A stretch of DNA of 64,000 nucleotides. Origin: Alteraurantiacibacter aquimixticola. Lineage in GTDB: Bacteria; Pseudomonadota; Alphaproteobacteria; Sphingomonadales; Sphingomonadaceae. The translations under genes were made by a program, and so were the position numbers. The notes beneath the pieces were generated by a model. The model saw nothing but the letters and a program-made list of their open reading frames with translations, searched no databases and was not told the origin of the DNA. The DNA lies in the NCBI RefSeq assembly GCF_004965515.1, contig NZ_SSHH01000004.1, positions 340,599-404,598 of the forward strand. The letters run 5' to 3'. Position 1 is the first letter of the stretch, and each line of letters begins with the position of its first letter. Positions 56,186 through 64,000 of this stretch are shown in pieces.

Positions 56186-56958
56186 TCTGTATCGCCATAG
56201 CCAATCAGAAGGGTGGGGTGGGCAAGACGACCACCGCTATCAACATCGCAACGGCCATGGCGGCCACGGGTTGGAAGACCCTGCTGGTCGACCTCGATCC
56301 GCAGGGCAATGCCTCGACGGGTCTGGGGCTTCCCGCCGCACATCGCGAAATGTCGAGCTATGACCTGCTGGTCGACCAGGTTCCGCTGGGGGACTGCGTG
56401 GTCCCCTCGCGCATTCGCGGGCTCGATGTGGTCCCGGCGACGGTTGACCTGAGCGGGGCGGAAGTCGAGCTCGTCAATGTCGAGGATCGCACAAATCGCT
56501 TGCGCAAGATCCTCGCCGATCATCACGATCATGACGTATGCTTTATCGATTGCCCGCCGTCGCTCGGCCTGCTGACGCTCAATGCGCTTTGCGCCGCCGA
56601 CACGCTGATGGTGCCGTTGCAGTGCGAGTTCTTCGCGCTAGAGGGCCTCAGCCAGCTTCTGCAGACCGTTGAGCAAGTGCAGCAGCGCTTCAATCCCGAC
56701 CTCGGCATTGTTGGCATCGTCCTCACCATGTTCGATCGCCGCAATCGGCTGACCGACCAGGTGTCGGAGGATGTGCGCGAATGCCTTGGCAATCTCGTTT
56801 TCGATGCGGTTATCCCGCGCAATGTGCGCCTTTCTGAGGCTCCGAGCCATGGCTTGCCCGCGCTGGTCTATGACCATGCCTGTCCGGGCAGCCGCGCCTA
56901 TATGGCGCTCGCTCGTGAGCTGATTGGGCGCCTGCCACAAGAAAGGGTCGCCGCATGA
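56182..56958 (+). CDS. parA: Chromosome partitioning ATPase ParA
   Basis: ParA drives segregation of the origin region together with ParB. The 258-residue product has the deviant Walker A KGGVGKTTTAIN near residue 11, DLDPQGNASTGLG, IDCPPSLGLLTLNAL and a C-terminal helix. It overlaps both rsmG (4 bp) and parB (4 bp). Confidence 0.97.
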   Translation: MICIAIANQKGGVGKTTTAINIATAMAATGWKTLLVDLDPQGNASTGLGLPAAHREMSSYDLLVDQVPLGDCVVPSRIRGLDVVPATVDLSGAEVELVNVEDRTNRLRKILADHHDHDVCFIDCPPSLGLLTLNALCAADTLMVPLQCEFFALEGLSQLLQTVEQVQQRFNPDLGIVGIVLTMFDRRNRLTDQVSEDVRECLGNLVFDAVIPRNVRLSEAPSHGLPALVYDHACPGSRAYMALARELIGRLPQERVAA

Positions 56959-57932
56959 GCGCCGAAGATACTACCGAAACCAACGATCAGGCAAAGCCCG
57001 CCACAGTTCCCCGCCGCAAGCTCGGCAAGGGGCTGGGTGCCCTGCTCGGCGAAACCCGCCGGGAGGAACCGCTGGCGGCCCCCGTACACGGCGGTGCGCC
57101 GGCGAATGGCGGATCGCCGCAGGCTGTGCGTGGCGAAGGCCTGGCAATGCTCGCCGTAGCCCTGATCAAGCCGCATCCGGACCAGCCCCGTCGTCACTTC
57201 GACGAGGATGCGCTGGAAGAACTGGCAGCCTCCATCGCCGCGCGTGGCGTGATCCAGCCCGTGATCGTTCGCCCCATCGGCAATGGCCGCTATCAGCTGG
57301 TGGCCGGTGAGCGCCGCTGGCGGGCTGCGCAAAAGGCGCAACTCCATGAAATTCCCGCGATAATTCGCGACCTGGAAGAGCGCGACGTGATGGCGCTGGC
57401 GCTGATCGAGAATATCCAGCGCGAAGACCTTAATCCGGTCGAGGAAGCGCGCGCCTATCAGCGCCTGGCCGAGCTGGAAGAGATGACGCAGGCGGAAATC
57501 GCCCGCCTGGTGGAAAAATCGCGTAGCCATGTGGCGAACCTCCAGCGGCTGCTGACACTGCCTGAGGCCGTGCTCGACCATGTCGAGGCTGGGCGGCTCG
57601 ATATGGGCCATGTGCGCGCGTTGGTCGGCCGGGAGAACGCCGCGGAGCTGGCCGAGCAGGCCATCGCGAAGAAGCTGTCAGTGCGCGAGGTCGAAAAGCT
57701 GGCGCGTGCGGGCGAGGGCAGTGCTGCCCGCCGGCGCACGGCGCGCGAACCGCGCGATCCGGCGCAGGACGCCGATATCGCCGCAGTCGAGAACCATCTC
57801 GAGGAATTCCTCGGCCTGCCGGTGAAGATTGCCACCGATACCGATCCGCGCTCAGGCTCGGTGACGATCAAGTATCGGACGCTGGACCAGCTGGACCTGA
57901 TCTGCGGACGGCTGACTGGCGGCGGGATCTGA
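56955..57932 (+). CDS. parB: Chromosome partitioning protein ParB
   Basis: ParB binds parS, loads CTP and spreads on DNA. The 325-residue product begins with KLGKGLGALLGE, the ParA-interacting N-terminus. It has the CTP/spreading box VAGERRWRAAQKA, ENIQREDLNPVEEARAY, an HTH with VEKSRSHVANLQRLL, and a C-terminal dimerisation domain. A Gly/Ala-rich linker lies near residue 50. Confidence 0.97.
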   Translation: MSAEDTTETNDQAKPATVPRRKLGKGLGALLGETRREEPLAAPVHGGAPANGGSPQAVRGEGLAMLAVALIKPHPDQPRRHFDEDALEELAASIAARGVIQPVIVRPIGNGRYQLVAGERRWRAAQKAQLHEIPAIIRDLEERDVMALALIENIQREDLNPVEEARAYQRLAELEEMTQAEIARLVEKSRSHVANLQRLLTLPEAVLDHVEAGRLDMGHVRALVGRENAAELAEQAIAKKLSVREVEKLARAGEGSAARRRTAREPRDPAQDADIAAVENHLEEFLGLPVKIATDTDPRSGSVTIKYRTLDQLDLICGRLTGGGI

Positions 57933-58000
57933 TCGCGCAGAAGGGCGCAAAGTTGCGCCGCGCGACTTCGGCTTCGCCTTAAATGTCTAAATTCAGGTAG

Positions 58001-58525
58001 TTACAAACCAGGCGCTGGCGTCCCCGCCATCGGCGCCATGACTTGCGTTGGTACACCGTAACCACGCTCGTAATTGAGCAAATAGGCCTCACAATAGTCG
58101 ATGCCATGGCTCTCGTCGGGACTGGATACCCTGTCCTCAGCGGAATAGCGGCGACGCGGGCCGGGGCGCAACGTGCGGCATTGGCTCAGCCATTCGGCAC
58201 GTTGCGCCGGGGAATAGCCAAGGACCGGCGTCCGGGCGGGAGTAGCCGCATCGGGACCCACGCTCGCATATTCGAGTGAAGCGGGGGCATCGCTGGCTTC
58301 GTCGCCAACCGGCCCGATTGCGGCATCGACATCGACAGGTTCGAAGACCGTTTCCTCTCCCACCGTGTAGCTCGCACCGGCCTGGGCTTCGCCTTCCCAG
58401 CCATCGTCCTGCTGCTCGGCGACGCCGGCATAGCGATCGTCGATCGGTGCGGACTGGCCCACGGCGGGCAGGGCGAGCGCGCCGAGTGCGGCGGTAGCGG
58501 CTAGAATGGCAGGATATTTCGGCAA
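58001..58525 (-). CDS. Secreted hypothetical protein
   Basis: The 174-residue product has a signal peptide cut near residue 25. The rest is acidic and low-complexity, with no known domain. C-terminal Cys residues in AEWLSQCRTLRPGP and GIDYCEAYLLNYERGYG could form a disulfide. I recognise no family with confidence. Confidence 0.72.
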   Translation of the reverse strand: MPKYPAILAATAALGALALPAVGQSAPIDDRYAGVAEQQDDGWEGEAQAGASYTVGEETVFEPVDVDAAIGPVGDEASDAPASLEYASVGPDAATPARTPVLGYSPAQRAEWLSQCRTLRPGPRRRYSAEDRVSSPDESHGIDYCEAYLLNYERGYGVPTQVMAPMAGTPAPGL

Positions 58526-58663
58526 GGCAGGTCCCCAATCTGGCTAGGCGGGCGGCGAGTCACTGCGCACCTTTACGCCATATTTACTATGGGCCTGCGT
58601 GGTTTTCCCAAGCGCCGTACAATCCCTGTCCCGAAACGGGGCGCTGGACGGGTATGCGGCCGG

Positions 58664-59158
58664 TCAGATCCGCTCTGCAAGCAGCGTTGCTAGTGCCTCG
58701 ATCCCCTCGGCATCTTGCGTATCGAAGCGGGCAGGCGAAGGGCTGTCGCAATCGATCACGGCGATCACATTTCCGTCGCGCTTGACCGGCACCACCAGCT
58801 CCGACTGTGTCGCACCGTCGCAGGCGATATGGCCGGGAAAGGCGTGCACATCGGGGACCAGCTGCGTTTCGCCTGTGGTGGCAGCTGTGCCGCACACGCC
58901 CTTGCCCATGGCGATACGGATACAGGCGGGTCGCCCGGCAAAGGGGCCGAGTACGAGTTCCGCCTCCTCTCCCGTGCCGGTGGCGCGGTAGAAGCCGGTC
59001 CAGTTCACATCGGGAAGGAATTCCCACAGCAACGCCGCGACATTGGCCATATTGGCTACGCTGTCCGTCTCGCCGGCGGTCAAGGCATCGGCGGCGGAGA
59101 GCAGCTCGCGATAGAGCTCGGGCTTGGGCAGGTCCTGGGCGGTGCGGAAATCGAACAT
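58664..59158 (-). CDS. msrC: Free methionine-(R)-sulfoxide reductase (GAF type)
   Basis: The 164-residue protein is a single GAF domain. Its three Cys residues, C79, C89 and C113, have the same spacing (10 and 24) as the catalytic Cys of E. coli fRMsr as I recall it. NWTGFY, GPFAGRPACIRI and FDTQDAEGIEAL also match. It reduces free methionine-R-sulfoxide. The MFDF start was preferred over one three codons earlier. Confidence 0.9.
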   Translation of the reverse strand: MFDFRTAQDLPKPELYRELLSAADALTAGETDSVANMANVAALLWEFLPDVNWTGFYRATGTGEEAELVLGPFAGRPACIRIAMGKGVCGTAATTGETQLVPDVHAFPGHIACDGATQSELVVPVKRDGNVIAVIDCDSPSPARFDTQDAEGIEALATLLAERI

Positions 59159-59219
59159 GGCACCCATCTAGCGCGCAAAGCGATTGCCGCAAGTCGCGCC
59201 AGCGCCTAGTCTCAAGCCC

Positions 59220-60686
59220 ATGCATATTATCAAGAAGATCGTCATCGCCCTGCTGGTGTTCCTGGTGATCGTGGGCGTCGTGTTGTGGTGGCTCGCGCGC
59301 CCCGTCCCGGCGGAATATTCGCTGGAAGAGACGACCGGGACCGATCCCGTGCTGGCCGATCCCGATCCGCAGCTGATCCCCACCGTGGGCATTGCCGAAC
59401 CGATCGGCTGGGGTGAGGGTGAGCTCCCCGCCGCTGCCGAGGGGCTGGAGGTGAACGCCTTCGCCACCGATCTTGACCATCCGCGCGTTATCTACACCAT
59501 GCCCAATGGCGATGTGCTCGTAACGCTGACCAACGCGCCCGATCGCCCGGTCGCAGGCGGCTGGCTGACCAACCTCGTCGCCGATTACCTGTTCAGCTCG
59601 GCAGGGGCGGGGATGGAATCCCCCAACCAGCTGGTCCTGCTGCGCGATGGTGATGGCGATGGCGTTGCCGAGGAGCGGCATGTTCTGCGCGACGACCTGG
59701 ATTCGCCCTCGGGGATAGCTTGGAACGACGGCCAGCTCTACATTGCCAATCACGACGCGGTGCTGCGCTTCTCCTACGAGGAAGGCGCGACCACGGTTTC
59801 CGGCGAAGGCGAGAAGCTGGCCGACCTGCCGCCTGCGGGCAATCACTGGATGCGCAATATCGCGCTCAATCCCGACGGCACGCTGCTCTATGTCGCGGTC
59901 GGTTCCGCCTCCAATATCGGCGAGGCCGGGCTGGAGATCGAGCAGGGCCGCGCGGCGATCCATGAGCTGAATGTCGAGAACGGCTTTGCTCGGCTGTGGG
60001 GGCAGGGGTTGCGCAATCCGAATGGTCTCGCCTGGAACCCGTGGAGCGGCGAGCTCTGGACCACGGTGAATGAGCGCGACATGCTCGGCAGCGATCTCGT
60101 GCCCGATTACCTGACCAATGTGCCGCTGGGCGTGCATTACGGCTGGCCCTGGGTCTATTACGGCGATGTTTTCGACGACCGCGTCAAGCATCCGCTGCCG
60201 CAATTCCTCACCGAATATACCCGTACGCCCGAATATGCGATGGGCGCGCATGTCGCGGCGCTGGGGCTGGTGTTCACGCAGGAAGGCGCGCGCATGGGCC
60301 CGAATTTCGCACGAGGCGCGTTTGTCGCGCGGCATGGTTCGTGGAACCGCTCGCCGCCCGCCGGTTACGACGTGGTGTTCATTGCTTTCGATGAGCGCGG
60401 CAATCCGCAGGGCAAGCCGGTGCCGGTTCTGCAGAGCTTCCTGACCGAGGATGGCAAGACGCATGGCCGGCCGACCTGGGTGGCCTGGGATCGCACCGGC
60501 GCGCTGCTGGTGAGCGACGATACCGGCAACACGATCTGGCGCGTGGTCAATCCCGATGCCGAGGCGAGCGGGGCACAGGTTCGCAATAGGGGCGAACGCC
60601 TGCCGCCGCAGCTTGAACTGCGTGGCGATCCTGCGCGCGCTTTCGAAGACCCGCCGGCCGACCTGCTGATGCCCGGCGGGATGTAA
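59220..60686 (+). CDS. PQQ-dependent sugar/sorbosone dehydrogenase-like protein
   Basis: The 488-residue protein has an N-terminal membrane anchor (residues 7-24) and a six-bladed beta-propeller of the soluble glucose/L-sorbosone dehydrogenase family. Motifs include LDSPSGIAWNDGQLYIANHD, GLRNPNGLAWNPWSGELWTTVNERD and HYGWPWVYYGDV. The C-terminal RHGSWNRSPPAGYDVVFI and GRPTWVAWDRTGALLVSDD are typical. It is probably exposed to the periplasm; the substrate is unknown. Confidence 0.87.
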   Translation: MHIIKKIVIALLVFLVIVGVVLWWLARPVPAEYSLEETTGTDPVLADPDPQLIPTVGIAEPIGWGEGELPAAAEGLEVNAFATDLDHPRVIYTMPNGDVLVTLTNAPDRPVAGGWLTNLVADYLFSSAGAGMESPNQLVLLRDGDGDGVAEERHVLRDDLDSPSGIAWNDGQLYIANHDAVLRFSYEEGATTVSGEGEKLADLPPAGNHWMRNIALNPDGTLLYVAVGSASNIGEAGLEIEQGRAAIHELNVENGFARLWGQGLRNPNGLAWNPWSGELWTTVNERDMLGSDLVPDYLTNVPLGVHYGWPWVYYGDVFDDRVKHPLPQFLTEYTRTPEYAMGAHVAALGLVFTQEGARMGPNFARGAFVARHGSWNRSPPAGYDVVFIAFDERGNPQGKPVPVLQSFLTEDGKTHGRPTWVAWDRTGALLVSDDTGNTIWRVVNPDAEASGAQVRNRGERLPPQLELRGDPARAFEDPPADLLMPGGM

Positions 60687-60692
60687 GCGCCG

Positions 60693-61517
60693 CTAGTCCA
60701 GCCGCTTTCCCGCGCGTCCGGACAGTTCGGTGATGAAATGCCATGCGGTGCGCCCCGATCGCGCGCCGCGCCTCTTGGCCCATTCGAGCGCCTCGGCTTC
60801 GTCGAACGATAGGCCGAATGCCTCGGCATAACCTCTTGCAATCGCTAGATATTCGTCCTGCGAACAGACATGGAAGCCGAGCGAGAGGCCGAACCGGTCG
60901 GCCAGCGCGAGGTTGTCATCCACCGCATCGCGCGGATTGAGGGGGTCGTCCTGCTCCGCCCCGTGACGCGCGACAATGGCGCGGCGGTTGGAGGTGACGG
61001 CGAGGCGCACATTGGCGGGGCGCGCTTCGACGCCGCCGTCGAGCCAGCTGCGCAAATGGCGCGGGCCGACCGAATCCCCCTCGGCAAAGCCCAGATCGTC
61101 GATGAAGACGAGGAAGTTGCGCTCGACCTCCGCCAGCCGGGCGAACAATGCGGAGAGCGAGGGCAGGGCATCGGTGGTCACCTGCACCATGGCGATCTTG
61201 CCGCCCTGTTCCTGCGCCGAGCGAACCGCCGCACGCAGCAGGGCGGACTTGCCCATGCCTCTTGCGCCCCACAGCAGCATGTCATGCGCCGCGTGCCCCT
61301 CTGCCAGCCGCGCGACATTGGCGGTGATCGCCTGCTTCTGCCGGTCGATCCCCTTGAGCAGGTCAAGCGGCGGCGCCTCGATCGCGCCGATCGCGCGTGC
61401 GCTGCCGTCCCAGACATAGGCAGGGGCGGACAGCCAGTCGGTCGGCTCCGCATGCGCCGGGGCCAGACGGTCCAGCGCGGTGGCGATACGTTGCAGCAGG
61501 TCTCGGGTCTCGCTCAT
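60693..61517 (-). CDS. DUF815 AAA-type ATPase
   Basis: The 274-residue protein has Walker A LLWGARGMGKSALL, a Walker B-like FLVFIDDLGF, sensor-like RLAVTSNRR and the DUF815 signature DRFGLSLGFHVCSQDEYL. The family is conserved in bacteria without a defined role. It has no signal peptide and converges with the sorbosone dehydrogenase-like gene. Confidence 0.9.
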   Translation of the reverse strand: MSETRDLLQRIATALDRLAPAHAEPTDWLSAPAYVWDGSARAIGAIEAPPLDLLKGIDRQKQAITANVARLAEGHAAHDMLLWGARGMGKSALLRAAVRSAQEQGGKIAMVQVTTDALPSLSALFARLAEVERNFLVFIDDLGFAEGDSVGPRHLRSWLDGGVEARPANVRLAVTSNRRAIVARHGAEQDDPLNPRDAVDDNLALADRFGLSLGFHVCSQDEYLAIARGYAEAFGLSFDEAEALEWAKRRGARSGRTAWHFITELSGRAGKRLD

Positions 61518-61653
61518 CCTGCCTGCCTCGCCCGAGCGCTACCCCTGCGTCAAGTCGATTGCACTCACCGGCGAAAACCGACACTATGCGCGCCTTCCCC
61601 CCGTTGAGGAGGTGGCCGCAAGGCGCCGGGGGCAACACATGGGAGGGAATGAC

Positions 61654-63027
61654 ATGAAGCAGGGTTTCCTGCGGCATATAGCCGCGCTCGCCATCGCCGC
61701 TACCGGACTGGCGCTCGCCGCCCCGATGGCGGCGGCACCCACGGTCTATCCGACCGGCACCACCATCTACGATCCCGACAAGGCGCAGAACGGCTACACC
61801 GTGCTGTCGATTCTCGGCACGCCCGCGGTGATCGTGATCGACATGAACGGCCGCGTGGTGAAGCGCTGGGACGGGTTCAACGTCTCCTCTGGCGGCCCCG
61901 CGCGCATATTGCCGGGCGGGATCGCGGTGGCACCCACCGGCGTCTTCCCCCGCCACCAGGAATCGCTTGCGCTGATCGCGCATGATTTCGACGGGCAGGA
62001 GGTCTGGCGCTGGGACCGCTCCGAACGGATCATGCTGGAGGATGAGGAGGTGTGGAGCGGCCGCCAGCACCATGACTGGCAGCTCGCCAATTTCCCCGCC
62101 GGTTACTACTCGCCCGGCACCACGCCCACGCTCACCGGCACGCGCAAGCTGCTGCTGACGCATACGAGCCTATCGAACGAGGCGATTGCCGATATCGTGC
62201 TCGAGGATGACCGCATCATCGAACTCGATGCCGAGGATAATATCGTCTGGGACTGGCGCGCGTCGGACCATGTGGACGAGCTGGGCTTCACCGTCGCCAT
62301 GCGCAACGCGATCCGGCGGCTGGGCACGCGCGATGCCTTCGACTGGTTCCACGTCAATTCGGCGACCTGGCTCGGCCCCAATCGCTGGTATGATGCAGGC
62401 GATGAGCGTTTCCACCCCGACAATGTGATCATTTCCAGCCGGCAGGCGAATGTGATCGCGATCATCGGGCGCGACGGCTCTATCGTGTGGCGCATCGGGC
62501 CGGACTTCAGCGCAAGCCTGGCCGAACAGGCGATCGGGCAGATCATCGGCCAGCACCATGCGCATTTCATCCCGAAGGGCCTGCCGGGCGCGGGCAATTT
62601 GCTCGTCTTCGACAATGGCGGGTCGGCGGGATATGGCGATCCGACCGCAGTCTCCCCCACCGGCAATGCGGTGATGCAGCGCCCCACCAGCCGCGTGCTG
62701 GAAATCGATCCGGTCACGCTGGAAGTGGTGTGGACCTATGCCGGTGCCAATTTCTACAGCTTCAATATCAGCGGTGCGCAAAGGCTGCAGAACGGCAATA
62801 CGCTGATCACCGAGGGCGCGCCGGGCCGCGTGTTCGAAGTGACCAGCGAGGGCGATATCGTGTGGGAATATATGAACGGGCCGAGCGAGGGATATGGCGG
62901 ACTCAACGCCGTCTATCGCGCCTATCGCCTGCCCTATGACTGGATCCCGCAGCTGGACCGGCCGGAGGAAGTGGCGATCGCACGGCCCGAACCGGGGAGC
63001 TTCCATGTTCCCGGCACCGTGCAATAG
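61654..63027 (+). CDS. Exported arylsulfotransferase (ASST)-like protein
   Basis: The 457-residue protein has a signal peptide ending near APMAAA, then a repeated beta-propeller core with HHDWQLANFPAGYY, FDWFHVNSATWLGPNRWYD, QHHAHFIPKGLPGAGNLLVFDNGG and LQNGNTLITEGAPGRVFEV. These His-rich loops match arylsulfotransferase (PF05935) and related families. Sulfate transfer is not proven. The ATG follows GGGAGGGAATG. Confidence 0.82.
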   Translation: MKQGFLRHIAALAIAATGLALAAPMAAAPTVYPTGTTIYDPDKAQNGYTVLSILGTPAVIVIDMNGRVVKRWDGFNVSSGGPARILPGGIAVAPTGVFPRHQESLALIAHDFDGQEVWRWDRSERIMLEDEEVWSGRQHHDWQLANFPAGYYSPGTTPTLTGTRKLLLTHTSLSNEAIADIVLEDDRIIELDAEDNIVWDWRASDHVDELGFTVAMRNAIRRLGTRDAFDWFHVNSATWLGPNRWYDAGDERFHPDNVIISSRQANVIAIIGRDGSIVWRIGPDFSASLAEQAIGQIIGQHHAHFIPKGLPGAGNLLVFDNGGSAGYGDPTAVSPTGNAVMQRPTSRVLEIDPVTLEVVWTYAGANFYSFNISGAQRLQNGNTLITEGAPGRVFEVTSEGDIVWEYMNGPSEGYGGLNAVYRAYRLPYDWIPQLDRPEEVAIARPEPGSFHVPGTVQ

Positions 63028-63064
63028 GCTTGGCAAGGCGCGGGCTGCGCTATAGCGCTCGCGC

Positions 63065-63994
63065 ATGACCACGATCCTTCCTGGCAATAAGGGCGGCATC
63101 GCCCAGGCCGTCGCGCTGCTGCGCGAAGGGAGGCTCGTCGCCCTGCCGACGGAGACGGTCTATGGCCTTGCCGCACGCGCCGACAGCGAGGAGGCGGTGG
63201 CCGCGATCTATCGCGCCAAGGGGCGGCCCAGCTTCAACCCGCTGATCGTGCATGTCTCCGGCTTGGAGATGGCACAAAAGCTGGCGGTGATCGACGAGCG
63301 GGCGGAGCGGTTGGCCGATATCCTCTGGCCCGGTCCACTCACGCTGGTGCTGCCGTTGAAGGACGAAGCGCCTGTCGCCCCTGCCGTGACGGCGGGCCTG
63401 CCGACCATCGCCTTGCGCATGCCCGCCCATCCGCTGGCGCGCGCGGTGATCGCCCAGCTCGACCTGCCGCTGGCTGCCCCGTCAGCCAATCGCAGCATGG
63501 GGGTGAGCCCGACACGGCCCGAACATGTCGCAGGGTCGCTGGGCGAGGGCGTCGATGCGATCCTCGATGGCGGGGAATGCGAGCGGGGACTGGAATCGAC
63601 CATTGTCGCCCTGCGCGAAACCGGCGGGTGGAACCTGTTGCGCGAAGGCCCTGTCACGCGGGAGGAGCTGTGCGACCTCATCGGCACGCCTGCGGACGAG
63701 GATGTCGACCGGATCGAGGCGCCGGGCCAGATGGTGCGGCATTATTCGCCGGGAAAGCCCGTGCGGCTGGATGCCAGCGAGGGTGCGGAGGATGAATTCC
63801 TGATCGGCTTCGGCGCTATTGCGGGCGATTGCTCGCTGTCGGAAGGCGGAGACCTCGCGCAGGCTGCCGCGCGTCTCTACGCCTGCCTGCACCTTGCCGC
63901 AGCTTCACCCAAACCGCGCATCGCCGTTGCCCCGATACTGCCTGAAGGCATCGGCGCGGCGATCAACGACCGCCTGCGCCGCGCCGCGGCCTAG
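63065..63994 (+). CDS. L-threonylcarbamoyladenylate synthase (Sua5/TsaC)
   Basis: This enzyme makes threonylcarbamoyl-AMP for tRNA t6A modification. The 309-residue product has the YrdC core LPTETVYGLAARADSEEAV, AKGRPSFNPLIVHV, WPGPLTLVLPL and SAPSANRSMGVSPT, plus the extra Sua5 C-terminal domain beyond residue 200. The Sua5-type length distinguishes it from short TsaC. It ends 6 bp before the window edge. Confidence 0.94.
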   Translation: MTTILPGNKGGIAQAVALLREGRLVALPTETVYGLAARADSEEAVAAIYRAKGRPSFNPLIVHVSGLEMAQKLAVIDERAERLADILWPGPLTLVLPLKDEAPVAPAVTAGLPTIALRMPAHPLARAVIAQLDLPLAAPSANRSMGVSPTRPEHVAGSLGEGVDAILDGGECERGLESTIVALRETGGWNLLREGPVTREELCDLIGTPADEDVDRIEAPGQMVRHYSPGKPVRLDASEGAEDEFLIGFGAIAGDCSLSEGGDLAQAAARLYACLHLAAASPKPRIAVAPILPEGIGAAINDRLRRAAA

Positions 63995-64000
63995 CCCTAT

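Noticed and set aside
57944-57959. GGCGCAA-AG-TTGCGCC inverted repeat after parB
   Set aside because: The hairpin has only a 2-base loop and no T run follows, so it is not a convincing terminator. No other role is supported.

Overview
The window is a GC-rich stretch of bacterial chromosome that is almost fully coding. Protein similarities as I recall them (not searched) point to an alphaproteobacterium of the order Sphingomonadales, most likely Erythrobacteraceae. Supporting signs are an UrcA-family protein, a DivK-type regulator, a PopZ-like protein, DUF6489, DUF2093 and DUF1491 proteins, frequent 4-base ATGA gene overlaps, and the gene order ppsR-maf-aroE-coaE-dnaQ facing hemE-hemJ-rho-mnmE-mnmG-rsmG-parA-parB. 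That order is the known chromosome-origin neighbourhood of alphaproteobacteria such as Caulobacter and Rickettsia. I saw no rRNA, tRNA, CRISPR array, prophage or insertion sequence.

Layout. 1-9.2 kb: nadC behind a REP-like repeat, a secreted RNase T2, a tandem PilZ protein, tadA, rpmB, an envelope operon (xseA, DUF2093, M23 peptidase, phytase-like protein) and divergent purD, whose start codon overlaps that of xseA. 9.2-9.55 kb: a GIY-YIG nuclease gene bounded by two perfect 27-bp inverted palindromic repeats. 9.7-13 kb: adenosine kinase, an EI24 membrane protein, a lipoprotein and an unknown protein. 13-20.2 kb: an eleven-gene suf iron-sulfur operon led by an Rrf2 regulator, with a DUF559 nuclease-like gene, a small membrane protein and a lipoprotein inside it. 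20.2-31.3 kb: pyrD, ggt, an acyl-CoA ligase, thiSG with a MerC-like gene, ctaA, cutA, rplM-rpsI and a DivK-like regulator. 31.3-43.9 kb: a phosphoesterase, a LytS/LytT-type two-component pair, fumarase, a PCMT-like gene with tolC, popZ-like, erpA, xthA and a cell-wall hydrolase.

43.9-58 kb is the replication and segregation centre. Genes left of about 48.7 kb (ptsN, hpf, dnaQ, coaE, aroE, maf, ppsR) read leftward, and genes right of 48.98 kb (hemE, hemJ, rho, mnmE, mnmG, rsmG, parA, parB) read rightward. The 301-bp gap between them has DnaA-box-like sequences, five GANTC sites and a 24-bp all-A/T tract, so I call it the likely oriC. Three 16-bp parS-type sites lie between 53.6 and 56.1 kb, next to parAB. 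58-64 kb holds a free-methionine-sulfoxide reductase, a sorbosone-dehydrogenase-like protein, a DUF815 ATPase, an arylsulfotransferase-like protein and a Sua5/TsaC enzyme.

Beyond ordinary genes, two items stand out. One is the GIY-YIG gene framed by inverted REP-like palindromes, which may be a small mobile unit. The other is a pair of roughly 90-110 bp structured repeats, at 25.9 and 42.1 kb, that differ by a compensatory base-pair change in a hairpin.
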